Source of the DNA: Terriglobales bacterium
Lineage (GTDB): Bacteria > Acidobacteriota > Terriglobia > Bryobacterales > Bryobacteraceae
NCBI GenBank assembly: GCA_027485675.1
Contig: JAIXQP010000006.1
Location: 62,001 to 126,000, forward strand
DNA length: 64,000 nucleotides
Reading direction: 5' to 3'
Shown here: one piece after another, positions 8,360-15,970 of the stretch
Layout of the letters: each line of letters starts with the position of its first letter
Numbering within the stretch: the stretch's first letter is position 1
Translations under genes and position numbers: made by a program
The notes under the pieces: model-generated
Told to the model about the DNA's origin: nothing
Databases searched by the model: none
Seen by the model: the letters and a program-made list of their open reading frames with translations, nothing else

Positions 8360-9631
8360 ATGCGACTCAAAACATACTTTGTTGACACCGTCGAAGAGGC
8401 CTTAGTGCGGGCTCGCATTGAGTTTGGGGATGAGGCTATGCTCGTTCACTCGAAGCGTGCCAGCGTCGAGACTGCGCATTTGGGCAACTACGAAGTGGTT
8501 TTCGCTGCCCCACAGACCGCTAAGCCGGCGCCAGAGGTGCGAACGTCGTTGCCGGAATCTCAGCCTATTGATGACCTTGTTCGGAAGCCTCCGATGCGCA
8601 GCGAAGTTCTGATCGCCGAAAAGGCGTCTGGACCAATATCGGATACTCACCAGGCGCGGATTCGCCGTGAGTTGAAAGCGCTGTCGAAACTGATGGACGC
8701 GCCGCCCAGCCAAGAATTGTCTCGCTCGGAAGAGATTCGGCGCACCCTCGACGAACTATACGGATACCTGGCAGAAAGAGAAGTGCGCACAAAGCATATC
8801 GAGGAGATCACAAACCGAATTGGCTTGCAGTTGATGCATGGTGGCCAGATCCCTTCACGGCAGTCGCCCGAAGCGTTTCTCCAGGATGCGCTTGTCGATC
8901 CGCTGGCGCAAGTTTCCAGGAACGAGTTGGCAAAGCGTAGGGTTATCGCACTGATCGGCCCGCCGGGGGCAGGCAAAACGACAACTCTGGCCAAGCTGGC
9001 AGTTCGCGAAGGATTAGCCAACGGGCGGCCTGTGCATGTCTTCGACCTTGACAATCAGCGTATTGGGGGAGGGGACCATCTGCAAACCATCTGTGGCTTG
9101 CTGGGGGTGAGCTACCAGCAGGTGAGTGGGCCAGAGATGTTGTCCGAGATTCTGAGCGGAGTGCGCTCCGACGGGCTGATCTTGATCGATACGCCAGGTC
9201 TCACGGTTGAGGACCGATCCGAACTCGCCGTCATGGGGCTCGGCCTGGGTGACTACATGACGATGGAGCGCCACCTTGTGTTGCCCGCCACGCTTCGAAA
9301 CCCGGAGATGATCCGGTACTGGACGACGTACAGGGTGTGTCAGCCGACTCACCTATTGTTCACCCGGCTCGACGAGTCGCTCTGCTTTGGTCCGGTGTGG
9401 TCGTTGGCCGCCGAATCCCGATTGCCGGTCGAGTGGATGACGACCGGGCGCAAGATCCCTGAATGCATCGTGGAAGCGACTGCGCAGTCAGTCTCCAACC
9501 TGCTCCACCACGGATACTCACCGTCACAGGACCAGGAATTGACTGTGCCCGCCCTCAGACGGTCTCGGAGCGGGGGCGCGCACGCGTACTCCGGAATTCA
9601 AGAAACAGCACGGAGCTTTGCAACGCTATGA
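8360..9631 (+). CDS. flhF: Flagellar SRP-type GTPase FlhF
   Basis: FlhF is an SRP54/FtsY-like GTPase that places the flagellum, often at the pole. The 423-residue protein begins MRLKTYFVDTVEEALVRAR, the usual FlhF N-terminus, has a variable basic linker, and a G domain with the P-loop GPPGAGKTTTLAKLAVREG near residue 200, followed by LILIDTPGL (G3), and TRLDE, corresponding to the G4/TKxD site. AGAGAAG at 8347-8353 precedes the ATG. The stop overlaps the fliA start (ATGA). The partner ATPase FlhG, normally encoded next, is missing here. Confidence 0.93.
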   Translation: MRLKTYFVDTVEEALVRARIEFGDEAMLVHSKRASVETAHLGNYEVVFAAPQTAKPAPEVRTSLPESQPIDDLVRKPPMRSEVLIAEKASGPISDTHQARIRRELKALSKLMDAPPSQELSRSEEIRRTLDELYGYLAEREVRTKHIEEITNRIGLQLMHGGQIPSRQSPEAFLQDALVDPLAQVSRNELAKRRVIALIGPPGAGKTTTLAKLAVREGLANGRPVHVFDLDNQRIGGGDHLQTICGLLGVSYQQVSGPEMLSEILSGVRSDGLILIDTPGLTVEDRSELAVMGLGLGDYMTMERHLVLPATLRNPEMIRYWTTYRVCQPTHLLFTRLDESLCFGPVWSLAAESRLPVEWMTTGRKIPECIVEATAQSVSNLLHHGYSPSQDQELTVPALRRSRSGGAHAYSGIQETARSFATL

Positions 9632-10377
9632 ACGCGAATTTCGCCACCGCCGAAAGACTGAGTAACGATCGGGAGCAATTGATTCTCGATCATCTGCCCC
9701 AAGTACGCCTCATCGCACGTCGCATTCACGAGCGCCTGCCGGGTAGTGTGAGTCTGGACGACTTGGTCTCGACGGGTATCGTGGGGCTCATTTCAGCAAT
9801 CGATCACTTCGATCCGAAGATGAACGTAAAGCTGAAGACGTATGCGGAATACAAAATCCGCGGCGCCATCCTGGATAGCCTCCGGGGAATGGATTGGGCT
9901 CCCCGCCAGCAACGGAAAAGAGTCAAGCAAATCGAGGCAACGATCAACGTTCTCGAACAACGATTGAAGAGAGCGCCGAGCGAAGAAGAGATTGCGGCCG
10001 AATTGAATCTTTCGATGGAGGAGTACCACGAATGGCTAATCGACGTTCGAGGCATCAATCTCGGAAGCCTGGAAGGCTCTGGCGGCGAAGACGAGGGACG
10101 GGATCTTCTTCGCTTCGTCTCCGATAACGAAGAGAACTGGCCTTCCCGTCTCCTTGAACGTTCCGAATTGGAACGTCTCCTTGCCGAGGCGATTGAGCGA
10201 ATGCCGTACGTCGAGCGAACGGTTCTCAGCCTCTACTACCACGAGGAGCTGACTCTGCGCGAAATCGCCAAAGTAGTCAAGCTGCATGAGTCAAGGGTCT
10301 CTCAACTCAAGTCCCATGCGATTCTTCGACTGCGTTCGAACCTCGAAAAGAAGTGGCCGATGCAGGGTGGCCTTTAG
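9628..10377 (+). CDS. fliA: FliA/WhiG-type flagellar RNA polymerase sigma factor
   Basis: A 249-residue sigma factor of the FliA/WhiG group, which directs transcription of late flagellar and chemotaxis genes. Region 2 is clear (RLIARRIHERLPGSVSLDDL, then AEYKIRGAILDSLRGMDW), region 3 carries ATINVLEQRLKRAPSEEEIA, and region 4 ends with LTLREIAKVVKLHESRVSQL. The ATG at 9628 overlaps the flhF stop by four bases; the frame runs further upstream inside flhF but without family similarity. No anti-sigma FlgM gene is adjacent. A consensus sigma-28 promoter was not found in the window by eye. Confidence 0.93.
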   Translation: MNANFATAERLSNDREQLILDHLPQVRLIARRIHERLPGSVSLDDLVSTGIVGLISAIDHFDPKMNVKLKTYAEYKIRGAILDSLRGMDWAPRQQRKRVKQIEATINVLEQRLKRAPSEEEIAAELNLSMEEYHEWLIDVRGINLGSLEGSGGEDEGRDLLRFVSDNEENWPSRLLERSELERLLAEAIERMPYVERTVLSLYYHEELTLREIAKVVKLHESRVSQLKSHAILRLRSNLEKKWPMQGGL

Positions 10378-10405
10378 ATTGCTCAGGGTTAAGTAGGGGC
10401 ACGAA

Positions 10406-11251
10406 ATGGCATCGCCAGACCAACTTCTCGTCGAAGAGTTCACCAAACAGCTCGGGCTGACGCTGGAGGGCATGCTTGGGCAGTCTTGGACGATTGACAG
10501 TGCAGGGTCTGTCGCACCCGAGGCAGTCGCCAGCACCCAAGACCTCCATATCTGGGGGCAAAGGCTCACCATTCACGCCGATCCGCTGTTTCGCGTGATG
10601 ATCGGTCCTTCGGGCTGGAAGGCCATCGGTGGCGCGGCATTGCAAGCCGCGGGAATTGATGACGCCAGTGAGTCCGACGTCCTGAGCACCTACGTCGAGA
10701 TCCTAAGCCAAGCCCTATCCGGGGTCGCCCGTGTCGTCGGGAGCCATCTCGGCAAGGAGGTTGGGCTGGCTAAGGGCGCCGAAGAGACCTCGGTTCCCTC
10801 GCGAGGAAAAATCGTTCATCTTCGGGCCCATGATCCGGAGGGTAACGAGTTTGCGCTGTACTTTGGATTCGCGGATCCATTGATTCGACTCCTTGGCGAG
10901 GAGGAAGACCAAACCAACGAAACGAAGCCAAGCAAGGAACGAATTTCGGAACCGGCCACGGAGGCGCCGCGGTCCGCTCCGCCGGTTGAGAGTTCCAAAA
11001 TGGAACTCCTTATGGATGTCGAGATGCCAGTGAGCGTCTCCTTTGGCAGGGCCCAACTTCCGCTTAAGGATGTCATTAAGCTAACGACGGGATCGATTGT
11101 CGAATTGAATCGAAACGTCAGTGAGCCGGTAGAAGTGATCGTAAACAATTGCGTAATTGCCCGTGGCGAAGTAGTTGTCGTCGAAGGGAATTACGGTATT
11201 CGGATTCACCAGATCGTGAGCCGGGCGGAGCGAATCCGCTCGTTGGACTAA
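10406..11251 (+). CDS. FliN/FliY-like motor switch protein with C-terminal SpoA domain
   Basis: A 281-residue protein whose last 80 residues form a second SpoA domain of this operon (MDVEMPVSVSFGRAQLPLKD, TTGSIVELNRNVSEPVEVIV, then VVEGNYGIRIHQI). The N-terminal 170 residues include SDVLSTYVEILSQALSGVAR, loosely like the helix of CheC/CheX phosphatases, so the domain order could resemble FliY; this part is an inference. A Glu/Pro-rich linker separates the two halves. It probably joins the C-ring beside the short FliN at 2641-2889. It lies 28 bases after fliA and 11 before the next gene. Confidence 0.78.
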   Translation: MASPDQLLVEEFTKQLGLTLEGMLGQSWTIDSAGSVAPEAVASTQDLHIWGQRLTIHADPLFRVMIGPSGWKAIGGAALQAAGIDDASESDVLSTYVEILSQALSGVARVVGSHLGKEVGLAKGAEETSVPSRGKIVHLRAHDPEGNEFALYFGFADPLIRLLGEEEDQTNETKPSKERISEPATEAPRSAPPVESSKMELLMDVEMPVSVSFGRAQLPLKDVIKLTTGSIVELNRNVSEPVEVIVNNCVIARGEVVVVEGNYGIRIHQIVSRAERIRSLD

Positions 11252-11262
11252 GGAGATTTCCC

Positions 11263-11682
11263 GTGATTAGCATTCCGTCGTCGGAGGCATTCTTCCTCTG
11301 CTTTGTGCTTGGCGCCGTGCTGTGCACCTGTCTATTCCTCTTCTTTTCTGCCAAGGTTGACCTGCGTCGGGTCGAGAACCGGCTCGTGGTGCTACAGACA
11401 GCTACGGAACGAAAGACGGAGGAGTCTGAACTTCGATTCAACCTGCTCGAAACCAAGATCTCCGAGGCCGCGGAGAAGATCCAAGGCCTCGATCAAGCGT
11501 TGGAACTGCCAAAGGACGCCGTCGTACAGAACGGTCTGGGCCCGACGCGCGGGAAAAGGACGGCGATCATACGCCTCGCCCAACGGGGAGAAGCAGCCGA
11601 CAAGATCGCGGCGTCCGTGGGAATGCCCAAGAACGAGGTGGACCTGCTGCTGAAAGTTCACCGCGCCATCTCCCAGCGCTAG
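11263..11682 (+). CDS. Flagellar-operon membrane protein with DUF2802-like C-terminus
   Basis: A 139-residue protein: one N-terminal membrane helix (EAFFLCFVLGAVLCTCLFLF), a coiled-coil stretch (RRVENRLVVLQTATERKTEE onward), and a C-terminal helix-turn-helix-like segment (KRTAIIRLAQRGEAADKIAA, then PKNEVDLLLKVHRA) of the type seen in DUF2802/DUF6115 proteins found in flagellar operons. Function is unknown in these families. GTG 11263 follows AGGAG at 11251-11255; the frame is open further upstream inside the previous gene. It is the last gene of the + strand flagellar run. Confidence 0.65.
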   Translation: MISIPSSEAFFLCFVLGAVLCTCLFLFFSAKVDLRRVENRLVVLQTATERKTEESELRFNLLETKISEAAEKIQGLDQALELPKDAVVQNGLGPTRGKRTAIIRLAQRGEAADKIAASVGMPKNEVDLLLKVHRAISQR

Positions 11683-11700
11683 ACAGCATCTCCCTCGATC

Positions 11701-11720
11701 GGAGTTCTTATTCGAACTCC
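11701..11720. terminator. Hairpin between convergent flagellar and PDZ genes
   Basis: Perfect 7-bp inverted repeat GGAGTTC / GAACTCC with a 6-base loop, covering the 3' end of the PDZ gene and lying 19 bases after the flagellar operon stop. There is no T-run on either side, so it could be a weak bidirectional terminator or an RNA 3' end structure; low confidence. Confidence 0.35.
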
Positions 11721-12556
11721 TGAGGCCGGCTGACGGGCCGCGCATTGGGGCGACGTCCAGCTTCGGGTTCACGAACGTCGACGTCAACCGACAGTTCGGT
11801 CCGATTCCGAAGCAGCCGGACGGCAACGGTTCCCTTTTCCTTGCCCGCCGCTACCGCGTTAGTTACTTCTCGCGGCGACGTAACTTTAGTATCATTCACT
11901 CGCAGCAGGACGTCTCCGGCCTTTAGTCCGGCTTTCGCTCCGGGCGAGTTGGGGTGGACGTGCCGGACCAGCACCCCATCCTTAACCCCAAAGAACTCCG
12001 CCAACTGACTTCCGAGGCCCTCGGCTTCGATTCCTAACATCCCGCTTCGCCACAGCAGGAACGGCCGGGGAGTATCCGTAAGCGCCGGCAGTTGGTTCGG
12101 CAAACGCTCTAACTGGGACCACTCCTCCAAGCGCCGACCAGGAAATCCAGGCTTTCGCTGACCAATCGAAGCACTGAGCATTTGCGACGCGCCGCCGCGG
12201 CTCACTTTCAACTTGGCCACCCTTCCCACCGGCGTTTCCCGGACCATCCGAACGAACTGCTCACTGCCTTCCACGCGCTGCCCGTTGTACTCCAGCACAA
12301 CGTCTCCGACCTTGAGGCCGGCCTTGCTAGCCGGGCTCTCGTCATCGACCTGAGTAACTTCCACACCGGCCTCTTCGGATAACCGTAACTCTTTCGCCCG
12401 AGCCTGATCAATCTCGCGGACGCCTACTCCCAAGTAAGACCCGGAACTAACTCCCACAAACATCCGGCGGACATTTTCTTCCGCCGGCAACTGCGCGACC
12501 GCGGGTGCAACCGAGAAAATCACCAGAAGAGAACTTACCAGTAACCGATCCATCAT
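11708..12556 (-). CDS. Secreted protein with two PDZ domains (DegP/DegS-like without protease)
   Basis: A 282-residue protein with a signal peptide (LLVSSLLVIFSVAPAVA) and two PDZ domains: residues about 40-130 (YLGVGVREIDQARAKEL, SPASKAGLKVGDVVLEYNG) and about 175-260 (GMLGIEAEGLGSQLAEFFG, SPGAKAGLKAGDVLLRVND). The carboxylate-binding loops resemble HtrA-family PDZ domains, but no trypsin-like catalytic domain is present, so it should bind rather than cut periplasmic peptides. I chose ATG 12556 because GGGAG lies 8 bases upstream. It follows the sigma/anti-sigma pair in the same direction with a 52-base gap, suggesting an envelope-stress role; that role is inferred. Confidence 0.85.
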   Translation of the reverse strand: MMDRLLVSSLLVIFSVAPAVAQLPAEENVRRMFVGVSSGSYLGVGVREIDQARAKELRLSEEAGVEVTQVDDESPASKAGLKVGDVVLEYNGQRVEGSEQFVRMVRETPVGRVAKLKVSRGGASQMLSASIGQRKPGFPGRRLEEWSQLERLPNQLPALTDTPRPFLLWRSGMLGIEAEGLGSQLAEFFGVKDGVLVRHVHPNSPGAKAGLKAGDVLLRVNDTKVTSPREVTNAVAAGKEKGTVAVRLLRNRTELSVDVDVREPEAGRRPNARPVSRPQEFE

Positions 12557-12608
12557 GAATATCACTCCCTACTTACTTGGACGCCGCACCCAAGAATTGG
12601 TACCGCCG

Positions 12609-13514
12609 CTAGAAAGTTTCAAGCGAAGCATTCATCGACCGAAGTACACGCTGCCCCTGCCGGCGGACATCGAGGTTCTCCTCGCGCTGCATCAACTCCT
12701 GCAGCGCCCCCGCCAAGTCCGAGTTCTGCGCATCGCCCATCGTCAACACATCCACTGCATGGGCGCGAACCATCGGATTCCGGTCCGCGCGCAGCGCCTC
12801 CAGAAGTACGATGCGAACGTCAGCCTGCGCCGCCAGCGGCCGGAGAGTCTCTAACGCCTTCATGCGGACACCATCATCGGGATCCTTGCGCAGCACCTCC
12901 AACAGGGTGTCGCGCACTGCCGCATCGCCGACCCGGCCCCGCAGCAAGTCCAAGGAGTCCACTCGGACCGCAGGATCGGGAGTATTGCGAACCGCGCTCA
13001 CCAGCAGCGACTGCACTCGTTGATCCTCGATGCGGCCGGAGAGCTCCCGCGCCACGGAATCCTGAAAGACGATCCTGATTTGCCCGTTGCCAAGCGATTC
13101 TACCTGGTTGACCGCGGAAACAACGACCGGTTCCGCCGCACTCGGCGCTGACGAAAGCTCCGGGCTGACCCGGGCGACCAGGAATCCAAGGGCAACCAAA
13201 GCGGTACAGCCAGCCAACCGCCAACTCCATCCTGGCAAGCCAAGGGTGGGGAGCCAATGCCGCCATCCCGTCCTCGTCTGCGCTGCCGCCGTCTGCAAGG
13301 AAGCGTCTAACTCCTGCCGGCACGCCGAGAGAAGCTCGAGGGACGGCTCCATCCTTTCCGCCTCCACCGCACGATGGAGCGCCGATAGACGAGCTTCGGA
13401 AGCGCGGCAGACGCTACAACCGTCAAGATGTGCCTCCACGCTCTCTTCCAACTCCGCCGTCAGCTCTCCGTACAAATAGAAGACGAGATTGCTCTCACAC
13501 GCAGCGCAATTCAT
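12609..13514 (-). CDS. Membrane anti-sigma factor with zinc-binding domain and HEAT repeats
   Basis: A 301-residue protein starting with a zinc-binding anti-sigma domain (MNCAACESNLVFYLYGEL, then HLDGCSVCRA; the H-x3-C-x2-C pattern is visible), a single membrane helix (RLAGCTALVALGFLVARV, about residue 103-120), and a periplasmic part of HEAT-like repeats (VRNTPDPAVRVDSLDLLRG, LRKDPDDGVRMKALETLRP, LRADRNPMVRAHAVDVLTM). It should hold the neighbouring ECF sigma factor at the membrane. The start overlaps the sigma gene stop by four bases (13511-13514). HEAT-bearing anti-sigma factors are typical of acidobacteria. Confidence 0.88.
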   Translation of the reverse strand: MNCAACESNLVFYLYGELTAELEESVEAHLDGCSVCRASEARLSALHRAVEAERMEPSLELLSACRQELDASLQTAAAQTRTGWRHWLPTLGLPGWSWRLAGCTALVALGFLVARVSPELSSAPSAAEPVVVSAVNQVESLGNGQIRIVFQDSVARELSGRIEDQRVQSLLVSAVRNTPDPAVRVDSLDLLRGRVGDAAVRDTLLEVLRKDPDDGVRMKALETLRPLAAQADVRIVLLEALRADRNPMVRAHAVDVLTMGDAQNSDLAGALQELMQREENLDVRRQGQRVLRSMNASLETF

Positions 13515-14083
13515 ACAAACTCTCCCAGCGCAACACGCATCTTTTGGGTCGCCCGGAACAGGCAGTTCTTGGCGGCTTCCTCCGACGTCCCCAACGCTTC
13601 CCCGATGGCCCGCAACCGCATTCCTTCGAAATGCCGCATTTCGAACACTACCCTTTCGCGGGGCGTCAACTCGCCCAGCACCGCCTGGATTCTGCCCCGC
13701 AGTTCGTCGGAAAGGACTCGCCGCTGCGGATCGCTGTCCGCCCTCGGCTCAGCCATCGTATCGAGCTGATCAAACTCCTGTCCCGACGGAGCGACGGCAA
13801 CCCGGGGAGCCTCCCGCCGAACCTTACGCCGGCGGAGATGGTCCAGGCAGATATTCGTCACGATTCGGTGCAGCCACGTCGAAAAGCTACAGTCGAATCG
13901 AAACTGTTGCAAGCTGCGATGGACGCGAAGAAAAACTTCCTGGTAGACATCTCGCGCATCTTCCGGCGAACGCAAAAGGTTCAGTGCAATCCGGAGCACA
14001 CTGTGATCGTGAGCGCGGACGAGGACGGCAAAAGCCTCCTCGTCACCCCGTTGAGCCGCCCGAATCAGGGAAGCCTCATCCAT
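13511..14083 (-). CDS. ECF-type RNA polymerase sigma factor (RpoE-like)
   Basis: About 190 residues with sigma region 2 (LIRAAQRGDEEAFAVLVR, then DARDVYQEVFLRVHRSLQQF and FSTWLHRIVTNICLDHLRR) and region 4 (LGELTPRERVVFEMRHFEGM, RLRAIGEALGTSEEAAKNCL). I favour ATG 14083, where AGGAGG lies 13 bases upstream and the family normally begins; ATG 14131 would add 16 residues and cannot be excluded. It overlaps the anti-sigma gene by four bases, so the two should be made in fixed ratio. No -35 with the AAC motif typical of autoregulated ECF promoters was recognised. Confidence 0.9.
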   Translation of the reverse strand: MDEASLIRAAQRGDEEAFAVLVRAHDHSVLRIALNLLRSPEDARDVYQEVFLRVHRSLQQFRFDCSFSTWLHRIVTNICLDHLRRRKVRREAPRVAVAPSGQEFDQLDTMAEPRADSDPQRRVLSDELRGRIQAVLGELTPRERVVFEMRHFEGMRLRAIGEALGTSEEAAKNCLFRATQKMRVALGEFV

Positions 14084-14171
14084 AAAGTCGTACGCCCCTC
14101 CTGGAAGGGCTATGGCATCCACTTTCACCATAGACAACTTCTACAGACGGGCGTACCGACGAATCGTTAGG

Positions 14172-14198
14172 AAAAAAGCGAACTACCCGACCAGTTCG
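14172..14198 (-). terminator. Intrinsic terminator at the end of rpsA
   Basis: Read on the - strand: 6-bp stem CGAACT / AGTTCG with an 8-base loop, then C and six T (T-run at 14177-14172). The stem overlaps the rpsA stop codon at 14185-14183. This is a simple but textbook rho-independent layout and separates rpsA from the ECF sigma gene 100 bases further on. Confidence 0.6.
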
Positions 14199-15919
14199 AG
14201 CGAAATTTTCTTAGCGGCGGGATCCAGGCTGGTAATCCGGAAGCTGCGAACCTGTCCCACTTTGATGGCGTTCGACGTTTTTGCGGCGGGCTCGCCGCCC
14301 TTACCCTCTTTCCACTTCGCCGAAAGCATCGCCGTCAGGGCGCTCACATCGACCGAACCGCCCGACGAAGACCCCCGACCGGCACCCGCGCTAGCGGCTT
14401 CCTTCTTCTCTTCCGCAATCCGGCACTCGCCAAGCACCCCGTCGGCAACTTCCACTTTCAGCAGGTTCGAACGGACATCGGCCACGCGGGCGGTCAAAGT
14501 ATCGCCCACGTTGTGTTCCGCGATAAAGTCATCGGTCTTGGTGGGCTGCAACTGCTTCAGACCCAGCCGGATGCGCCGCCGGTCCTGATCGACCTCCAGC
14601 ACAATCGCCCGCACGACTTCACTGACCTTGACCACATCCTTGGGATGATCGATCCGCTTCTCATTGACCATGTCGCCAATGTGAATCATGCCATCGACGC
14701 CATCGCCCAGATCCACGAACGCGCCAAACGCCTGGATGCTCGTCACCGGGGCCTCCACGATCGCCCCCACCGGGTACTTCTTCACCGCTTCCATGAACGG
14801 ATCACCCAGGGTCTGCTTCAGGCTCAACTGAATCTTCTTATCGCCCGGCTTGAAGTCGAGAATGGCGACTTCCACCTGATCGCCCACCTTCAACAGGTCC
14901 GCCGGCTTACGCACTTTTTTCGCCCACGACATTTCCGAAACGTGGACCAACCCGTCGACGCCCGGCGCCAACTCAATAAAGGCTCCGAAGTCCGTCAAAC
15001 GCGCGACCTTGCCCGCCACCCGGTCACCGACCTTAAACTGGCTCGCGGCCGCGGCCCAGGGATCCGGAATCAACTGCTTCAAGCCGAGCGAAACTTTCTT
15101 GGAGTTCCGGTTGATCTTGAGGATCTTGACCTCAAGTTCGTCGCCGATCTTCACCACATCGGAGGGCTTACCCACCCGATGCCAGCTCATGTCGGTCACG
15201 TGCAACAACCCGTCGACGCCGCCCAGGTCCAAAAACGCTCCGAAATCGGTAACGCTGCGGACACGGCCCTTTACCACCGAGCCTTCCTCCAACTGCTGGA
15301 ACGCGGCTTCCTTCGCCTTGGCAGCCTCTTCTTCGAGGATCACCCGGCGGTCGACGACAACGTCTTCCTTGACCGTATCCAGGTTAATCACCCGGCACTC
15401 GATCTCCTGGCCCACCAGCTTGGCCAATTCAATGGCGTCGCGCGTGCCGCTGCGAGAAGCCGGCATGAACGCGCGGGAGCCCGCGACTTCCACACGCAGT
15501 CCGCCCTTGACCGCTTCGACCACCCGGCCGCCGATGTTGCGTTTCTCTTCGAACGCCGCCTGCAACTCACTCCAGTCCTTGGGACGCTCCACCTTCAGCG
15601 GCGAGAGTTCCAAGGTCCCTTCGGCGTTGCGGCCCGTCACGCTGACCTGAATCAGGTCGCCCACCTGGATATCCGGGACGCCATCGGTGAAGGCGGACTT
15701 CAACAGCACACCTTCGGACTTGCCGCCCAGATCCACGAAGATCGAATCTTCGTTCACGGCGGCCACGGTCCCTTTCAGGACGCCACCTTCAGCGGGCTGG
15801 GGCTCCACAGGTGCGGTCTGCTGGAGTTCAAATTGTTCGAGGATCTCACCGAAGTTCGATTCTTCCGGGTTATTCACCGGTTCTTCCATCGGTTGATCAA
15901 CAGGGTTAGCAGGATTCAT
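14183..15919 (-). CDS. rpsA: 30S ribosomal protein S1
   Basis: S1 binds mRNA on the 30S subunit and helps unfold leaders during initiation. The 578-residue protein contains six S1 repeats: two degenerate N-terminal ones (GVLKGTVAAVNEDSIFVDLG; GGRVVEAVKGGLRVEVAG), three canonical ones (VKGRVRSVTDFGAFLDLGGV, AGKVARLTDFGAFIELAPGV, EAPVTSIQAFGAFVDLGDGV) and a sixth interrupted by a Gly/Ser/Ala-rich insertion of about 50 residues (near AGAGRGSSSGG). The acidic N-terminus is usual. No Shine-Dalgarno precedes the ATG, as is common for rpsA. A terminator follows. Confidence 0.96.
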   Translation of the reverse strand: MNPANPVDQPMEEPVNNPEESNFGEILEQFELQQTAPVEPQPAEGGVLKGTVAAVNEDSIFVDLGGKSEGVLLKSAFTDGVPDIQVGDLIQVSVTGRNAEGTLELSPLKVERPKDWSELQAAFEEKRNIGGRVVEAVKGGLRVEVAGSRAFMPASRSGTRDAIELAKLVGQEIECRVINLDTVKEDVVVDRRVILEEEAAKAKEAAFQQLEEGSVVKGRVRSVTDFGAFLDLGGVDGLLHVTDMSWHRVGKPSDVVKIGDELEVKILKINRNSKKVSLGLKQLIPDPWAAAASQFKVGDRVAGKVARLTDFGAFIELAPGVDGLVHVSEMSWAKKVRKPADLLKVGDQVEVAILDFKPGDKKIQLSLKQTLGDPFMEAVKKYPVGAIVEAPVTSIQAFGAFVDLGDGVDGMIHIGDMVNEKRIDHPKDVVKVSEVVRAIVLEVDQDRRRIRLGLKQLQPTKTDDFIAEHNVGDTLTARVADVRSNLLKVEVADGVLGECRIAEEKKEAASAGAGRGSSSGGSVDVSALTAMLSAKWKEGKGGEPAAKTSNAIKVGQVRSFRITSLDPAAKKISLELVG

Positions 15920-15970
15920 GCGAGATACGAGTACTCTTTATTGTGTCATACCCACTGCGTCTTTCGCTGC

